A stretch of DNA of 64,000 nt from Metellina segmentata. Taxonomy: Eukaryota; Arthropoda; Arachnida; Araneae; Tetragnathidae. Under the pieces are notes generated by a model. The model saw only the letters and a program-made list of their open reading frames with translations, was not told where the DNA came from and did not search any database. A program made the position numbers and the translations under genes. Below, one piece after another: positions 50,263 to 60,519 of this stretch (the first letter of the stretch is position 1; each line of letters starts with the position of its first letter). Location: the NCBI GenBank assembly GCA_947359465.1, contig OX375872.1, positions 78,909,641 through 78,973,640 on the forward strand. The letters run 5' to 3'.

Positions 50263-51164
50263 ACACTGGATGACTGAATACATTCTTACTAGAACTTTCA
50301 GCCAAATTTCAGGTAAAACGCTTTTTAAATATAAAATTTGTATTGTTCTTCCTTTTTCTGAGGAACATTTGTATCAGAATTTGAATTAATATGCTGGTAG
50401 AAATTTCAGGATATTACGTACAGAAATTGAAAATGTCAACATCAGAACCGTTATTCTGATTCACGAAAATGAAGTCTTGTCGAATCAATGATTCTCAGGC
50501 ACTGAAGCGGAAAGCTCAGAATCCAAGCAGTTAGAAGGGTTTTCTGTCGAATAAGATTTTTTATGTGAACGGCTCTTCCGAATCTTTGTCAGTTAGTCTT
50601 TACTGAATTCCGATTGACCTGGAACCTGTTGGTGCGAAGGAGCTTTAACCTGTTACACAACCCGTTGTTAATCCTGGTAATGAGGCCACCTAGAGTACAT
50701 ATGTAGTCCCGTCGATATTACAATAAATTTACTATATAGATCGATACTGCTCGCAATACTAAATATGGAGAACGAGAGAGAGAGTTGTAATATACCAGGG
50801 GTTAACCCACAATTAAGTTCAGTCTTTCTATATTGTTGAAGAGATTGTGCTGATATAGAAAGCTATGTTCCTGCAGCTACGGGCGCCTCAATGATGTCTA
50901 CGCCCACGGAATGTTGTTTTTTCAGCAGGAATCTGTGGGGTAGCTTTCGACTACTGTGCAGAGAGTTCCCGCATCATAAGAATTTGTTTATTTGTATGAA
51001 GTAAATAATGTAATTTCCGACAGGAAACGATTGTACAATATTTTCCACAACTTTTTTTAAAAAATTAAATTTGGAAGGGGTAGAAGCCAGGTTGGAAGAA
51101 TAACTGATGAGCAACCGGGGGGGGGGGGGCTACAAAACTTAAATCAAAAGTTTGTGCTAGTGTA
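50263..51164. other. No recognised gene
   Basis: Mixed sequence with a short GAGA tract (about 50772-50784) and a 13-base G run near 51117. Nothing coding could be supported. Confidence 0.35.
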
Positions 51165-51365
51165 ATCTGTCGTAGCCTCAGATATCCTCACGTTGGCATG
51201 ATGCGGAAGTTTGGAGAGTGGGGTGCCAGCTCAGATGTGACCTCGTCATCTGACCGTGATACAAAATTATGTGTTGTTGTCCTCGATCTTTCCCTTTGGG
51301 TTTGGTCCCCGATCGTCGCCAATAGCCCGTTATGTTGTTCCAATGCAATTAAAATACCTACCTAA
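51165..51365 (+). repeat. SINE-like repeat S, fullest copy
   Basis: It runs from TCTGTCGTAGCCTCAGATAT through CACGTTGGCATGATGCGG, GTGGGGTGCCAGCTCAGAT, ACCTCGTCATCTGACCGTG, TTGTCCTCGATCTTTCCC, GGTCCCCGATCGTCGCCAAT and CCCGTTATGTTGTTCCA to AAAATACCTACCTAAA. It serves as the reference for the other copies (16818, 17290, 21575, 25885 minus, 51370, 60520 minus). No tRNA promoter boxes are obvious, so the class is not settled. Confidence 0.75.
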
Positions 51366-51369
51366 ATTA

Positions 51370-51545
51370 AATTGTTGGCACTGTGTGAAAGTTTGTAGAG
51401 TGATTGCCAGCACAGTCGTGGACCTCGTTATCTGACCGTGGTTCAAAATTGCGAGGTGTTGTCCTCGGATCTTTAGCCTTCGGGATTGGTCCAAAACTGT
51501 CACTATACCTGTTGTGTAGCTCCAGTGAGATATTAATTCAACTCT
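51370..51545 (+). repeat. SINE-like repeat S, adjacent second copy
   Basis: Directly after the previous copy, it repeats GAAAGTTTGTAGAGTG, GACCTCGTTATCTGACCGTG, TTGTCCTCGGATCTTTAGCC and GGATTGGTCC with TGTTGTGTAGCTCCAGTG. The two copies are in tandem. Confidence 0.75.
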
Positions 51546-52049
51546 TACTCCAGAATTAAATGGAGGAGTTATTTTTAATTAAAACTGTAACCAAACGCAT
51601 CAAAAGAATGGGAATCGTTCTGTTTAACGAATGCAAAGGTGGTCTAAAAACACCTATTCTACAGTCTGCAGAAAAACCTACAATCGAAATATTGTCAAAT
51701 TTCAACACTTCTTGTTGTGGCCATGGGAAAGAACTTCAAGTCAATAAAAATTAGTAGTTTTAAAAAATCACCACCGCGAGAGGTTTACAATTTTATTCTG
51801 ACCATTACAATGCTGTACCACGGCGATTTGGGTACAGTCAATTCAAAACATGTTCAATATGTTGACTATCATTATCTGCTACCATCCGAGATCTCAGGGT
51901 AGCATGTTCTACTGTTGAACACAAGACCTCTACGGAAATGTTTAGCACAAGATATGGTATGCTTTTTTAATGATCTGAAATGTGCGCCACGTTGTCGCGA
52001 GAAGCCAGATCTGTATATTGTAGCGAAACTTATTCACTTCGTCTGAAAA

Positions 52050-52112
52050 TCGTGGCTCAGTCGGGTATTGCACCTTACTGCAAATTGGAAGGTACGGAGT
52101 TCCAATCCCACT
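52050..52112 (+). promoter_or_regulatory. tRNA-Cys-like segment with A- and B-box-like sequences in U3
   Basis: TGGCTCAGTCGG (52053-52064) resembles a pol III A box, ACTGCAAAT has the anticodon loop of tRNA-Cys (GCA), and AGTTCCAATCC (52098-52108) resembles a B box; the spacing is that of a tRNA. The same block is present in the 3' LTR. Whether it drives pol III transcription cannot be told from sequence. Confidence 0.55.
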
Positions 52113-52203
52113 AGAGGCAAGTGGCCTAAAAGTAGATTTCATTTTAAAGTTCCCTTTCTGTTTGTTTCTCACTTCTTCAGTAATATACTTATGTTAATTT
52201 CTA

Positions 52204-52232
52204 GAACTTTCGAATTCTCGAATGTTCGATTC
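52204..52232 (+). promoter_or_regulatory. Heat-shock-element array in U3
   Basis: GAAcTTTC... is GAANNTTC (52204-52211), followed by TTCtcGAAtgTTC (52215-52227), a perfect TTCNNGAANNTTC, and a further TTC at 52230-52232. This is the binding pattern of heat-shock factor. It ends 16 bp before the TATA box. Confidence 0.7.
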
Positions 52233-52247
52233 ATTTTTCGGAAAAGG

Positions 52248-52255
52248 TATAAAAG
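52248..52255 (+). promoter_or_regulatory. TATA box of the 5' LTR
   Basis: TATAAAAG. A TCAGT initiator-like sequence at 52268-52272 follows at slightly short spacing. Confidence 0.75.
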
Positions 52256-52348
52256 GAGATGTATCACTCAGTTCAAAGATAATAAAGTCTCGAGTTGAGA
52301 TCAGCAATCTTTGTCCTCGCTTGCCTTTTGCAAATCTACACGACATTT

Positions 52349-52364
52349 TGGTGGAGGCGCCGGG
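52349..52364 (+). other. Primer-binding-site-like sequence
   Basis: TGGTGGAGGCGCCGGG starts three bases after the 5' LTR. TGG is the complement of a tRNA CCA end. I could not assign the tRNA. Confidence 0.6.
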
Positions 52365-52464
52365 TAAAATAAATACGGCGGAAGAACTTCGCAGAAGTCT
52401 ACGTCTTCAAGGACTCCCTCCTGAGTTTGGCTCTTTACCGAATCCTAGTAGAGGCCCGAGGAAA

Positions 52465-53676
52465 ATGTCTGACCATGAAGACACCGAGAAAAAGCTCCCA
52501 GTTGCCAGCTCCGCTCCAGTCACCATCGCACCAGTGCCGTTCCTGACCTACCAGCCACCCAGAAGTCCATGCATATTCTCTGGAGACGACCAACCAGATG
52601 TTCGCCGGTGGCTCAAGGACTTTCAACGAATCGCCAGCTATAACCGTTGGGACGAACAGATGTGTCTGGCAAACGTCATATTCTACCTCGCCGGAACAGC
52701 CCGACAATGGTTTGATAACAATGAGGACACTTTTACTGATTGGACTTCGTTCAGGAATTCCCTGAACAACACGTTTTGCCAAACAGATGACATAAAGCGT
52801 CAAGCTGAGAGACTGTTGGTTGCACGTGCTCAACAAATTGGCGAGACGTCTGAATCATACATCCAAGACGTACTCGCTCTATGCCGAAAAGTTGATCCTT
52901 CCATGCCAGATGTCGAGAAAGTAGCCCATCTCATGAAGGGGATTGCAGAGGACTTGCACCAGATCCTTTTGGTTCAGGACTATGAGACCGTCGATGCTTT
53001 TGTGAAACGCTGCCGTCAAATAGAAAGCCTCCGACGAAGACGTATCACCCGACCAAGATTCCAGAGGCTGCCAAATGTTTCTGCAGTTTCGGCCGAAACA
53101 GACATTGGTGATTTAAGATCGCTGGTACGAACAATTGTCAGGGAAGAGCTTCAAAAGCTCTTGCCGGAAGTACAAAACTACACGAACGACGACCCTGCTT
53201 CACGAACGGACGTCGCATCTCTGATCCGGGAAGAAGTTATGGAAGCTCTAGCACCACTCACAGGTCCAAGAAGTCGCAACGGCCCTCCTCGAGTTTCAGT
53301 TCCAGTTGGGTCACAGCCAAGACGTGAGGCCAGAAACAGCGCCGTTCCACAGCGTAAGACAGATTTGTGGAGAGCTGCCAATAATGTACCTCTCTGCTAC
53401 CATTGCGGACGCCCAGGACACGTGCTGAGGTACTGTAGGGAGAGACGACAAATATTTGCAGATACAAGAGCCCTCAGAACATCTAATCCTCGACGAGAAA
53501 TTGACACTGAGACCCTACACAGCTTTGACGACAACTATGCACGACATATACAGCCTACTTCTTCCAGTTTCAGAAGTAGTTCACCATACCCTCGCCGCTC
53601 CTTCAACCGCCGACAGTCACAATCGCCTGTTCGCCGCTCCAGCCGTTCTCCACGCCGACCAAATGAGGAAAACTAA
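52465..53676 (+). CDS. gag: Gag polyprotein, 403 residues
   Basis: Structural protein of the retrotransposon that packages its RNA in cytoplasmic particles. The frame is open from 52222, but that ATG lies in U3 upstream of the TATA box and would not be in the transcript, so the first ATG after the LTR and PBS, at 52465, is chosen (product starts MSDHEDTEKK). A capsid-like region rich in Trp/Phe (VRRWLKDFQRIA, ARQWFDNNE) is followed by a basic stretch and one CCHC zinc knuckle (C311, C314, H319, C324), then an Arg/Ser-rich tail. The open codons before 52465, including RRSLRLQGLPPEF, might also be translated from a non-AUG start. It ends in TAA, in the overlap with the protease frame. Confidence 0.92.
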   Translation: MSDHEDTEKKLPVASSAPVTIAPVPFLTYQPPRSPCIFSGDDQPDVRRWLKDFQRIASYNRWDEQMCLANVIFYLAGTARQWFDNNEDTFTDWTSFRNSLNNTFCQTDDIKRQAERLLVARAQQIGETSESYIQDVLALCRKVDPSMPDVEKVAHLMKGIAEDLHQILLVQDYETVDAFVKRCRQIESLRRRRITRPRFQRLPNVSAVSAETDIGDLRSLVRTIVREELQKLLPEVQNYTNDDPASRTDVASLIREEVMEALAPLTGPRSRNGPPRVSVPVGSQPRREARNSAVPQRKTDLWRAANNVPLCYHCGRPGHVLRYCRERRQIFADTRALRTSNPRREIDTETLHSFDDNYARHIQPTSSSFRSSSPYPRRSFNRRQSQSPVRRSSRSPRRPNEEN

Positions 53677-53971
53677 CTCGGGCGACCTGTCCAGGAGGTA
53701 AGGCCGCAGTTGAAGAAAATCCTCCGACGTATACTACAACCAAGTTAAAGAAAAATTCCACCTATATCACAGTGAATGGACAATGTGTAAAAGCCCTTGT
53801 TGATTCTGGTGCCGATTACTCGGTCATATCTGAAGAATTACGAGTACAATTGAATACACCTATGTTTACTGAGGATGGACCTGTACTGAAAACTGCCTGT
53901 GGAAAATCTGTAGCCGCCTCAGGACGCTGTGTATTAAAAGTCGACTTGAATGGGACTGAAACCGTTTGAAT
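53667..53971 (+). pseudogene. pro: Protease, N-terminal part of pro-pol (frame broken)
   Basis: Aspartic protease that would mature Gag and Pol. It is in the -1 frame relative to gag and overlaps the gag end by only 10 bases (53667-53676), which contain GGAAAAC just before the gag stop; this fits a -1 ribosomal shift. The catalytic motif LVDSGADYSVI is at 53796-53828. The frame then ends at 53969-53971, while the rest of the protease (with the ILGWDFF block) lies in a different frame from 53950. A second shift, of +1 type, would be required within about 20 bases. A single-base change in this copy is the simplest explanation, so I call it broken. Confidence 0.8.
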
Positions 53972-56900
53972 TTCTGGTATTTCCACAGTGTAGCCACCAA
54001 ATGATACTTGGATGGGACTTTTTCCGTGCCACTGATGCTGTCATAGATTGCGGAAATGAAGAACTTCAACTTGCAGAAATCCTTCCAGACAACCAGGTGT
54101 CAGGTAAATCAGATTGCTCTTGCACCTTGTTTGCCGCAACAGATTACGTAATTGAAGCCAATTCGACAAAGCAAATATGTACTCTTAATCCAGAAATTCC
54201 AGAAGCAGATAAAGCTATGATTATTGGTAATACAATTCTCACGTGTGAAAGAGAGCTGTCTATACCAGCCTCAATCGTTAACGTTGAAAATGGCTGTTGT
54301 AAAGTATGGGTTACAAATTTCTCTCGACGAACCCAACTGATACCGAAGGGAATGAACATAGCTTGCTTAACGACAGTAACAAACGATGCAATTTGTTCTT
54401 TAAGTGATGAAGATCGAGAAGGTTCTAAGAGACACAATTCCAGAAGGCGATTAAAACGAGAAACATTTAAAGAACTTTTAGATACTAAGCTGACTACTAT
54501 TGAAGAAGACGAGTTATTGAATCTGCTGGAAGAATTTAGTGACATTTTCGACTTTAACAGGCAATTGAAGAAATCCAGTGGTAATTCTGTGAAACACAAG
54601 ATCGACACAGGTGACAGCGTCCCAATCAAGCAGAGACCTTACCGTATATCAGCCACTGAAAGACGTGTGATTGGAGACGAAGTACAACGGATGCTAAAAG
54701 AAGACGTGATACAGCCATCAACCAGTCCATGGTCATCTCCAGTCGTACTTGTGAAAAAGAAAAATGGTGAATGGCGCTTTTGTGTCGATTACAGAAGATT
54801 GAACAAGGTCACTAAAAAAGACGTCTATCCACTACCACGCATCGACGACGCTTTGGATTGCCTAGCTGGTGCACAAATTTTCTCTATGATGGATTTAAAA
54901 TCCGGTTACTGGCAAATAGAGGTTGATGATAAAGATAGAGAAAAGACAGCCTTTGTAACGTCAGATGGTCTTTATGAATTTAAAGTCATGCCATTCGGAT
55001 TATGTAACGCTCCCGCTACATTTGAACGGATGATGGACACTGTACTACGAGGCCTGAAGTGGAATATCTGTCTTTGCTACCTAGATGACATCATTGTGTA
55101 TGCACCGAATTTCCGAGAACATCAAATACGCTTGAGAAAAGTTTTGAAATGTATCCAAGAGGCCGGACTGACGCTAAATTCCACCAAATGCTCATTTGGC
55201 AAAAAGAAACTAACGATACTTGGACACCTTGTTGATCAACATGGAATCTATCCCGATCCACAAAAGATAGCCGCTGTAAAGAATTTTCCTGTTCCAGAAA
55301 ATATCGCAGATGTTCGAAGTTTTCTAGGCCTGTGCTCGTATTACCGACGATTTGTCAAAAAATTCGCTGATGTTGCAAAACCCCTGCATGATTTATTGAA
55401 GAAAGATGTGAAGTTTTCTTGGAGTACTTCACAGAAGGAATCTTTTTCAACTCTCAAAAAATTACTAACAAGTGAACCTGTTTTGGGACATTTCCTTCCA
55501 AATGCAGAAACGAAGATACATTCAGACGCTAGTGGTTATGGCATCGGCGCAGTACTAATACAGATCCAAGATGATAAGGAAAGACCGATAGCCTACGCAT
55601 CCAGGTCCCTGACAGCCGCTGAAAAGAACTATTCTACAACCGAAAAGGAGTGCCTTGCTGTCATCTGGTCGATCAGTAAATTCAGACCGTATCTATTTGG
55701 AAAACCCTTTACCGTAGTAACGGATCACCACTCTTTGTGCTGGCTAGCCAATGTTAAGGACCCATCTGGAAGACTTGCACGATGGGCTTTAAGGTTGCAG
55801 GAGTACGACATCACCATAGTCTACAAGAGCGGTCACAAACATTCCGATGCCGATTCGCTGTCGAGAAAGCCCCTTCTCGAAACAGTAAACGAAAACGGTG
55901 ATGAAATCCCCTTCCTTTCAGCCATCACAGATTACAGAAAAGAGCAGCTAAAAGATAAGCAGCTGAAGCCCATAATTAAAATTCTTAAAAGAGGTGACGG
56001 ATACCGAAGTTATCAACTTAGAAACGGTGTGGTTTACAAAAGAAACTATGATCCTATGGGACAGCAGTGGCTCTTGGTCGTACCGAAACAACTCCGCAGC
56101 GATGTCTTAAAGAGTCTTCATGATGCCCCAACCGCCGGTCACCTCGGATTCGCCAAAACCTACGACCGAATAAGGAGGAAATACTATTGGCCAGGACTAT
56201 ATGGGAGCACACGCCGATATGTGTCACATTGCCGAGAATGTCAAAGACGAAAATCTCCTTCGCAATTGCCACCGGGGCAACTTCACCCGATCAGACCCCC
56301 TGACATACCATTTGCCAAAATTGGGATTGATCTACTTGGACGCTTTCCAGTTACCCGAAACGGAAACCGCTGGATCATTGTTTGTACAGATTACCTTACG
56401 AGGTTCACTATCACAAAAGCATTACCAACTGCTGAGGCCACGGAAATCGCTAAATTTATAGTCGAAGATATCATACTGAAGCACGGTGCTCCCAGAGAAA
56501 TGATAAGTGATCGAGGACGTTTCTTCTTATCCAATATTGTGAAAGACATCAATCAATTGTGCCAGACGTCTCATCTTCTGACAACATCCTACCATCCACA
56601 AACCAATGGCTTGACAGAAAGATTTAACAAGACATTGGCAGACATGCTGTCCATGTACGTAGACGTCGAGCAAAGAAATTGGGATACCATCCTACCCTTT
56701 GTGACTTTCGCCTACAATTCGGCAAAACAAGACACCACAGGGTTCAGTCCATTTTTTCTCGTTCATGGCAGAGATATCCAGACACCTCTAGACGTAATTC
56801 TTCCGCTCAATACAGAAAATCACGACGATAATTACGTGCAACATCTGATCACCAGGGCAGAGGAAGCTAGACAGCTTGCAAAAATCCACATCCTTGACGC

Positions 56901-57255
56901 TCAACAAACTGATAAACGACGATATGACGAGAGACATCGACCAGTCAACTACAACATCGGAGACTTAGTCTGGATCTTTACTCCAGTACGAAAGGTTGGA
57001 CTGTCCGAAAAGCTCCTAAGACGTTATTTCGGACCCTATCGAATAACACGGCGACTATCTGACGTAACATACGAAGTAGAAAGTATGGAGGAGAATAGCA
57101 GACGGCGGATCTCAAAAGATGTAGTCCACGTCCTTAGGTTAAAACCCTATCTTGATCCAAAGAAACAACTGGATGACGGAAGAGAGCACAGCATTTCCAG
57201 GGGACCTGTTACAAGGAGCCAGATCAGGCTGCAGCGGGACGCTGCTTCGTCTTAA
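53950..57255 (+). CDS. pol: Pol polyprotein: protease C-end, RT, RNase H, integrase
   Basis: Enzymes that copy the element RNA into DNA and insert it. Numbering is from the first Met of this frame, which is not a native start; a stop lies just before it. Order: ILGWDFF of the protease (about 20-26); reverse transcriptase with FSMMDLKSGYWQI and the catalytic YLDD at 377-380; RNase H with its first Asp at 526 (HSDASG) and TDHHSL later; integrase with an HHCC finger (H724 to C761/C764), and a DD35E core (D794, D854, E890; exactly 35 residues between the last two); and a GPY/F block (RRYFGPYRI). 1101 codons, ending in TAA at the polypurine tract. All catalytic residues are present. No chromodomain follows the integrase. 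Expression depends on the upstream frame shifts. Confidence 0.95.
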   Translation: MGLKPFEFLVFPQCSHQMILGWDFFRATDAVIDCGNEELQLAEILPDNQVSGKSDCSCTLFAATDYVIEANSTKQICTLNPEIPEADKAMIIGNTILTCERELSIPASIVNVENGCCKVWVTNFSRRTQLIPKGMNIACLTTVTNDAICSLSDEDREGSKRHNSRRRLKRETFKELLDTKLTTIEEDELLNLLEEFSDIFDFNRQLKKSSGNSVKHKIDTGDSVPIKQRPYRISATERRVIGDEVQRMLKEDVIQPSTSPWSSPVVLVKKKNGEWRFCVDYRRLNKVTKKDVYPLPRIDDALDCLAGAQIFSMMDLKSGYWQIEVDDKDREKTAFVTSDGLYEFKVMPFGLCNAPATFERMMDTVLRGLKWNICLCYLDDIIVYAPNFREHQIRLRKVLKCIQEAGLTLNSTKCSFGKKKLTILGHLVDQHGIYPDPQKIAAVKNFPVPENIADVRSFLGLCSYYRRFVKKFADVAKPLHDLLKKDVKFSWSTSQKESFSTLKKLLTSEPVLGHFLPNAETKIHSDASGYGIGAVLIQIQDDKERPIAYASRSLTAAEKNYSTTEKECLAVIWSISKFRPYLFGKPFTVVTDHHSLCWLANVKDPSGRLARWALRLQEYDITIVYKSGHKHSDADSLSRKPLLETVNENGDEIPFLSAITDYRKEQLKDKQLKPIIKILKRGDGYRSYQLRNGVVYKRNYDPMGQQWLLVVPKQLRSDVLKSLHDAPTAGHLGFAKTYDRIRRKYYWPGLYGSTRRYVSHCRECQRRKSPSQLPPGQLHPIRPPDIPFAKIGIDLLGRFPVTRNGNRWIIVCTDYLTRFTITKALPTAEATEIAKFIVEDIILKHGAPREMISDRGRFFLSNIVKDINQLCQTSHLLTTSYHPQTNGLTERFNKTLADMLSMYVDVEQRNWDTILPFVTFAYNSAKQDTTGFSPFFLVHGRDIQTPLDVILPLNTENHDDNYVQHLITRAEEARQLAKIHILDAQQTDKRRYDERHRPVNYNIGDLVWIFTPVRKVGLSEKLLRRYFGPYRITRRLSDVTYEVESMEENSRRRISKDVVHVLRLKPYLDPKKQLDDGREHSISRGPVTRSQIRLQRDAASS

Positions 57256-57266
57256 GGAGGGGGAAA
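57254..57266 (+). other. Polypurine tract
   Basis: AAGGAGGGGGAAA directly abuts the 3' LTR and would prime plus-strand DNA synthesis. It overlaps the last bases of the pol stop codon. Confidence 0.93.
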
Positions 57267-57593
57267 TGTAGCGAAACTTATTCACTTCGTCTGAAAATCG
57301 TGGCTCAGTCGGGTATTGCACCTTACTGCAAATTGGAAGGTACGGAGTTCCAATCCCACTAGAGGCAAGTGGCCTAAAAGTAGATTTCATTTTAAAGTTC
57401 CCTTTCTGTTTGTTTCTCACTTCTTCAGTAATATACTTATGTTAATTTCTAGAACTTTCGAATTCTCGAATGTTCGATTCATTTTTCGGAAAAGGTATAA
57501 AAGGAGATGTATCACTCAGTTCAAAGATAATAAAGTCTCGAGTTGAGATCAGCAATCTTTGTCCTCGCTTGCCTTTTGCAAATCTACACGACA
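57267..57593 (+). repeat. 3' LTR
   Basis: Same 327 bp as the 5' LTR, with no difference found by eye. It repeats the tRNA-like block, the heat-shock-element array (57452-57480), the TATA box (57496) and the AATAAA. Confidence 0.95.
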
Positions 57594-57598
57594 ATATT

Positions 57599-57995
57599 GA
57601 TAGTTGAATTTACGACATTCTAGTTCAATACAATGGGATATTCTAGGTCTTTGAGTTGATTGTGGTTTGTAGTTGAATTTGCGTCGAACTGGAGCAACAC
57701 AACCGGCAATTCTAGGTGCTAGAGTTGATTGTATTTGTAGGTACACATTGCTCTGAAGCAACATAACGGGCTATTTCAGCTGTTTGAGTTGTTTGTGGTT
57801 GCTAGTTTAATTTACGTCACACTGGAGCAACACAACGGGCTATTCCAGGTCTCTAGTTTGTTGTGGTTGGTAGTTGAATCTACGTCACACTAGAGCAACA
57901 CAATGGGCTATTCCAGTTTTTATAGTTGTTTGTGATTGGTAGTTGAAATTAGGTGTGCACTGGAGCAGCAAAACGGGTTATTCCATGTCTTTGAG
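57599..57995 (+). repeat. Minisatellite of about 68 bp made from a SINE tail
   Basis: Six units start with TAGTTGAATTTACGTC, followed by ACTGGAGCAACACAACGGG, CTATTCCAGGTC and TTTGAGTTGTTTGTGGTTGG. This is the reverse complement of the 3' end of repeat S (CCCGTTGTGTTGCTCCAGT followed by CAACTACC). The array abuts the gypsy insertion. Confidence 0.85.
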
Positions 57996-60519
57996 ACACA
58001 CAATACAGACAGAAAAATTTCATGGATAGCCAGCAGTGCACGTTCACGTAAATTCAACGTCATTTTGGGCTTAAGAGAATTAAAGCACTTATAACACTTT
58101 TGTTTAAATTGGCATAAGAGGGTGACGATGACGTGCTAAAGGAAATTTTCATATATACTATACAAGCTGAAAAACAACATACAACTTTATTGGACTACTT
58201 TTTGCCATGAATTTCTATCACGTGACATACTAATAAGTGCGTTTTTCTATATACTGTTTAGAATAGGTGAACTTTAAGTATAAACAACCCTGTATGTTAT
58301 AGATATGGAGAACAAATTATACCATTCGCCTTTCAACAACGTCATATCTCAAAAATCGGCGATTTTTAGTTATGCCTGTTTTTAGAATGCCTTGAAAGAG
58401 TAGTATATTCCCTACAAGATCGTCATATCTCACCGCTCAATATTAAGCAACTAGAGAGCAGAAGTAATATTTATTTTTAATACATTTTATTTTACTTTTA
58501 AACTTTAAAGTCACTCTCCTGAAAAATCATGTTTTTTGAGGTATGATGTTGTTGAAAGGAGTGAGCGATATGTGCGATTGTCTGTTACGAATAGGCATGT
58601 GTTATGAAATCCTTTGTTAATTTATTGGTATTTTGTGTGATTAAGCTACTATAATATTTAACACTTAGTTTTCAGCTTTACTAGACCACATTTTTCAAAA
58701 GACGAGCAAAGCTTCTTAATTGGTATGGCATCTAACACTGTCTTAATAAGAACAGTATAGTTAAAATAATAAAAATAAAATAAAATCTCAGAGCTAAGCA
58801 GTGAATAGCATCCTTGAATTTAAAATTTCGAGAGTAATTGGATAGTTCTTTAGGAATAAGAAAGTAAATGTATTTAAAACGAATATATTATTAAAACTTA
58901 AATTAAAGTAAAACTTTTTTAAAGAATCATTTTTGAATAGAACTCACTGGTAGCATGGGAAATTATTTCCTAAAATCTTAAAAGCAACTCAAGAATTCTT
59001 TCTCATAATAAAAACGGATAAGTCAGATATTTAAATGGAAAAGTAGACTTAAAAAACACAATTTTAAAAGAAAAATGCTCTTTATTCTACCATGCTTCTA
59101 TTTATGATATTCATATATCTCTTTTGCTTTGCTTGATGGTACTCTTTAATTTGTGTATCCTAAATAAAAATATATTTAAAAACTTAGCTTTGAAAAAGCA
59201 TTCCGTTCCCAAACTCTTAGGTTTATAATCGCCTAAGTCGTAAGTTCTGGTCCAATTAGCCCTTGTGTAGCATTAAATTACTATCTAACCACAAATCAAA
59301 TCAAATTAAACTTGACAAGATGATCATTCATTCAATTCTAATTGAAAAACTGTGCTGACAAAAACCTTCCACGAAACTACTATTTATTTCAACTCACAAA
59401 TTAATTTGAAACACAAAAGACACAACTTAGTACCGAAAAAATCCAACTAAGAATTGTTCCTACTTAATACTTACCATCATCTTCAGCTGATTATGTTTGA
59501 AATTCTGGGAAAATATTTTTAATAGGAATGTTTAATCTCCACTGTGTTATTCTAGTTATTTATTTTGTATTACTTCAATTCGGCTGCTTGGAAGCCTTAT
59601 TGAGAATTTTATAAGGTGTTTAAAAAATTCTAGTACAAACTTTAAGGAAAGGCGGAAAACGCGGAAAATTAAATTTACTTAAAATGCAATATAGTTAATG
59701 TAGATGACAAAAAAAAATTTTATATATTTTGTTATAACATTTAAAAAAAGAGGGAAATATTCATAAAACTAGTGCAATATGTGACCTTGCTTTTGTTAAA
59801 CTAATGCATCAAGGTCTGGTTCTATGGAGATGGTAGCAAGCGAGTTCTTAAGATGCTCGTCAAAAACGTTTGTCTAGTTTTACTCTTAATGTGCTTCATA
59901 GTTGCTGACAAATGTACGTCCTGTCAAAAAGCAATTAAATAAATAAGGCCTGATTTTGAAGCTGAGATATTTTTCTCTGGAAAATTGCCGAGTCACGGAT
60001 AATATTGCTACATAATAATATTAAATTTGCGATCTTGTTAGCTCTCATTACTAGCTTTCCAGGGCATTATGTAGTTGGACACTCCTGCCTTAAAATTTGA
60101 ATAAAAAATTTCAATAACTCTGTGTATATCAATAGATGTGTTTAATCTTGTAAAACATTTACTTATCATATTTACAAGACAAAATACTTATAAGTTTATT
60201 TCAGTAAATAATTAACTATAAAACTTTTCAAACTTGAAAAAGCACCACAGAATATTTAAGTCATTTAGAATTTCTCGTAAACCTATAGTAATAATCGTTA
60301 GTAATGCATACTAAATTCATTATTCATTCAAAACTAAAGCTTCTACTCGAAAAATAATAAAATTTTAATATATTGATTTAATAAATGAGTAAAAAGTAAC
60401 ATTTCTTGACGTTTTAACTCCAACTTTCTTAATAACTAAATCAAAATTTTTTAGTTTTCAAACTTTTAAAACTAGATCCCTCCCAAGGACTGTGCAAATA
60501 AAACAGAGAAGTAGGCATG
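57996..60519. other. No recognised gene
   Basis: A+T-rich stretch in which I found no coding run, terminal repeat or RNA gene. Confidence 0.35.

Larger units (their letters stand above)
52019..52345 (+). repeat. 5' LTR
   Basis: Begins TG and ends CA. From 5' to 3' it contains a tRNA-Cys-like segment (about 52050-52112), a heat-shock-element array (52204-52232), a TATA box and a poly(A) signal AATAAA (52281-52286). Given those signals, U3 would run to about 52270 and R to about 52305. Confidence 0.95.
52019..57593 (+). mobile_element. Ty3/gypsy LTR retrotransposon, nearly complete
   Basis: Two 327-bp LTRs, starting TGTAGCG and ending CGACA, flank a primer-binding-site-like region, gag, a protease-pol region and a polypurine tract. 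The four bases ATAT occur directly outside both LTRs (52015-52018 and 57594-57597), a probable target duplication. By eye the LTRs show no difference, so the insertion is recent. Domain order protease, reverse transcriptase, RNase H, integrase is that of Ty3/gypsy. No envelope gene and no chromodomain are seen. The pol reading is interrupted within the protease, so this copy is probably not autonomous. Confidence 0.97.

Noticed and set aside
52222..52464. Upstream in-frame extension of gag from an ATG in the LTR
   Set aside because: That ATG lies upstream of the TATA box and expected RNA start, so it would not be in the genomic transcript; start set at 52465.
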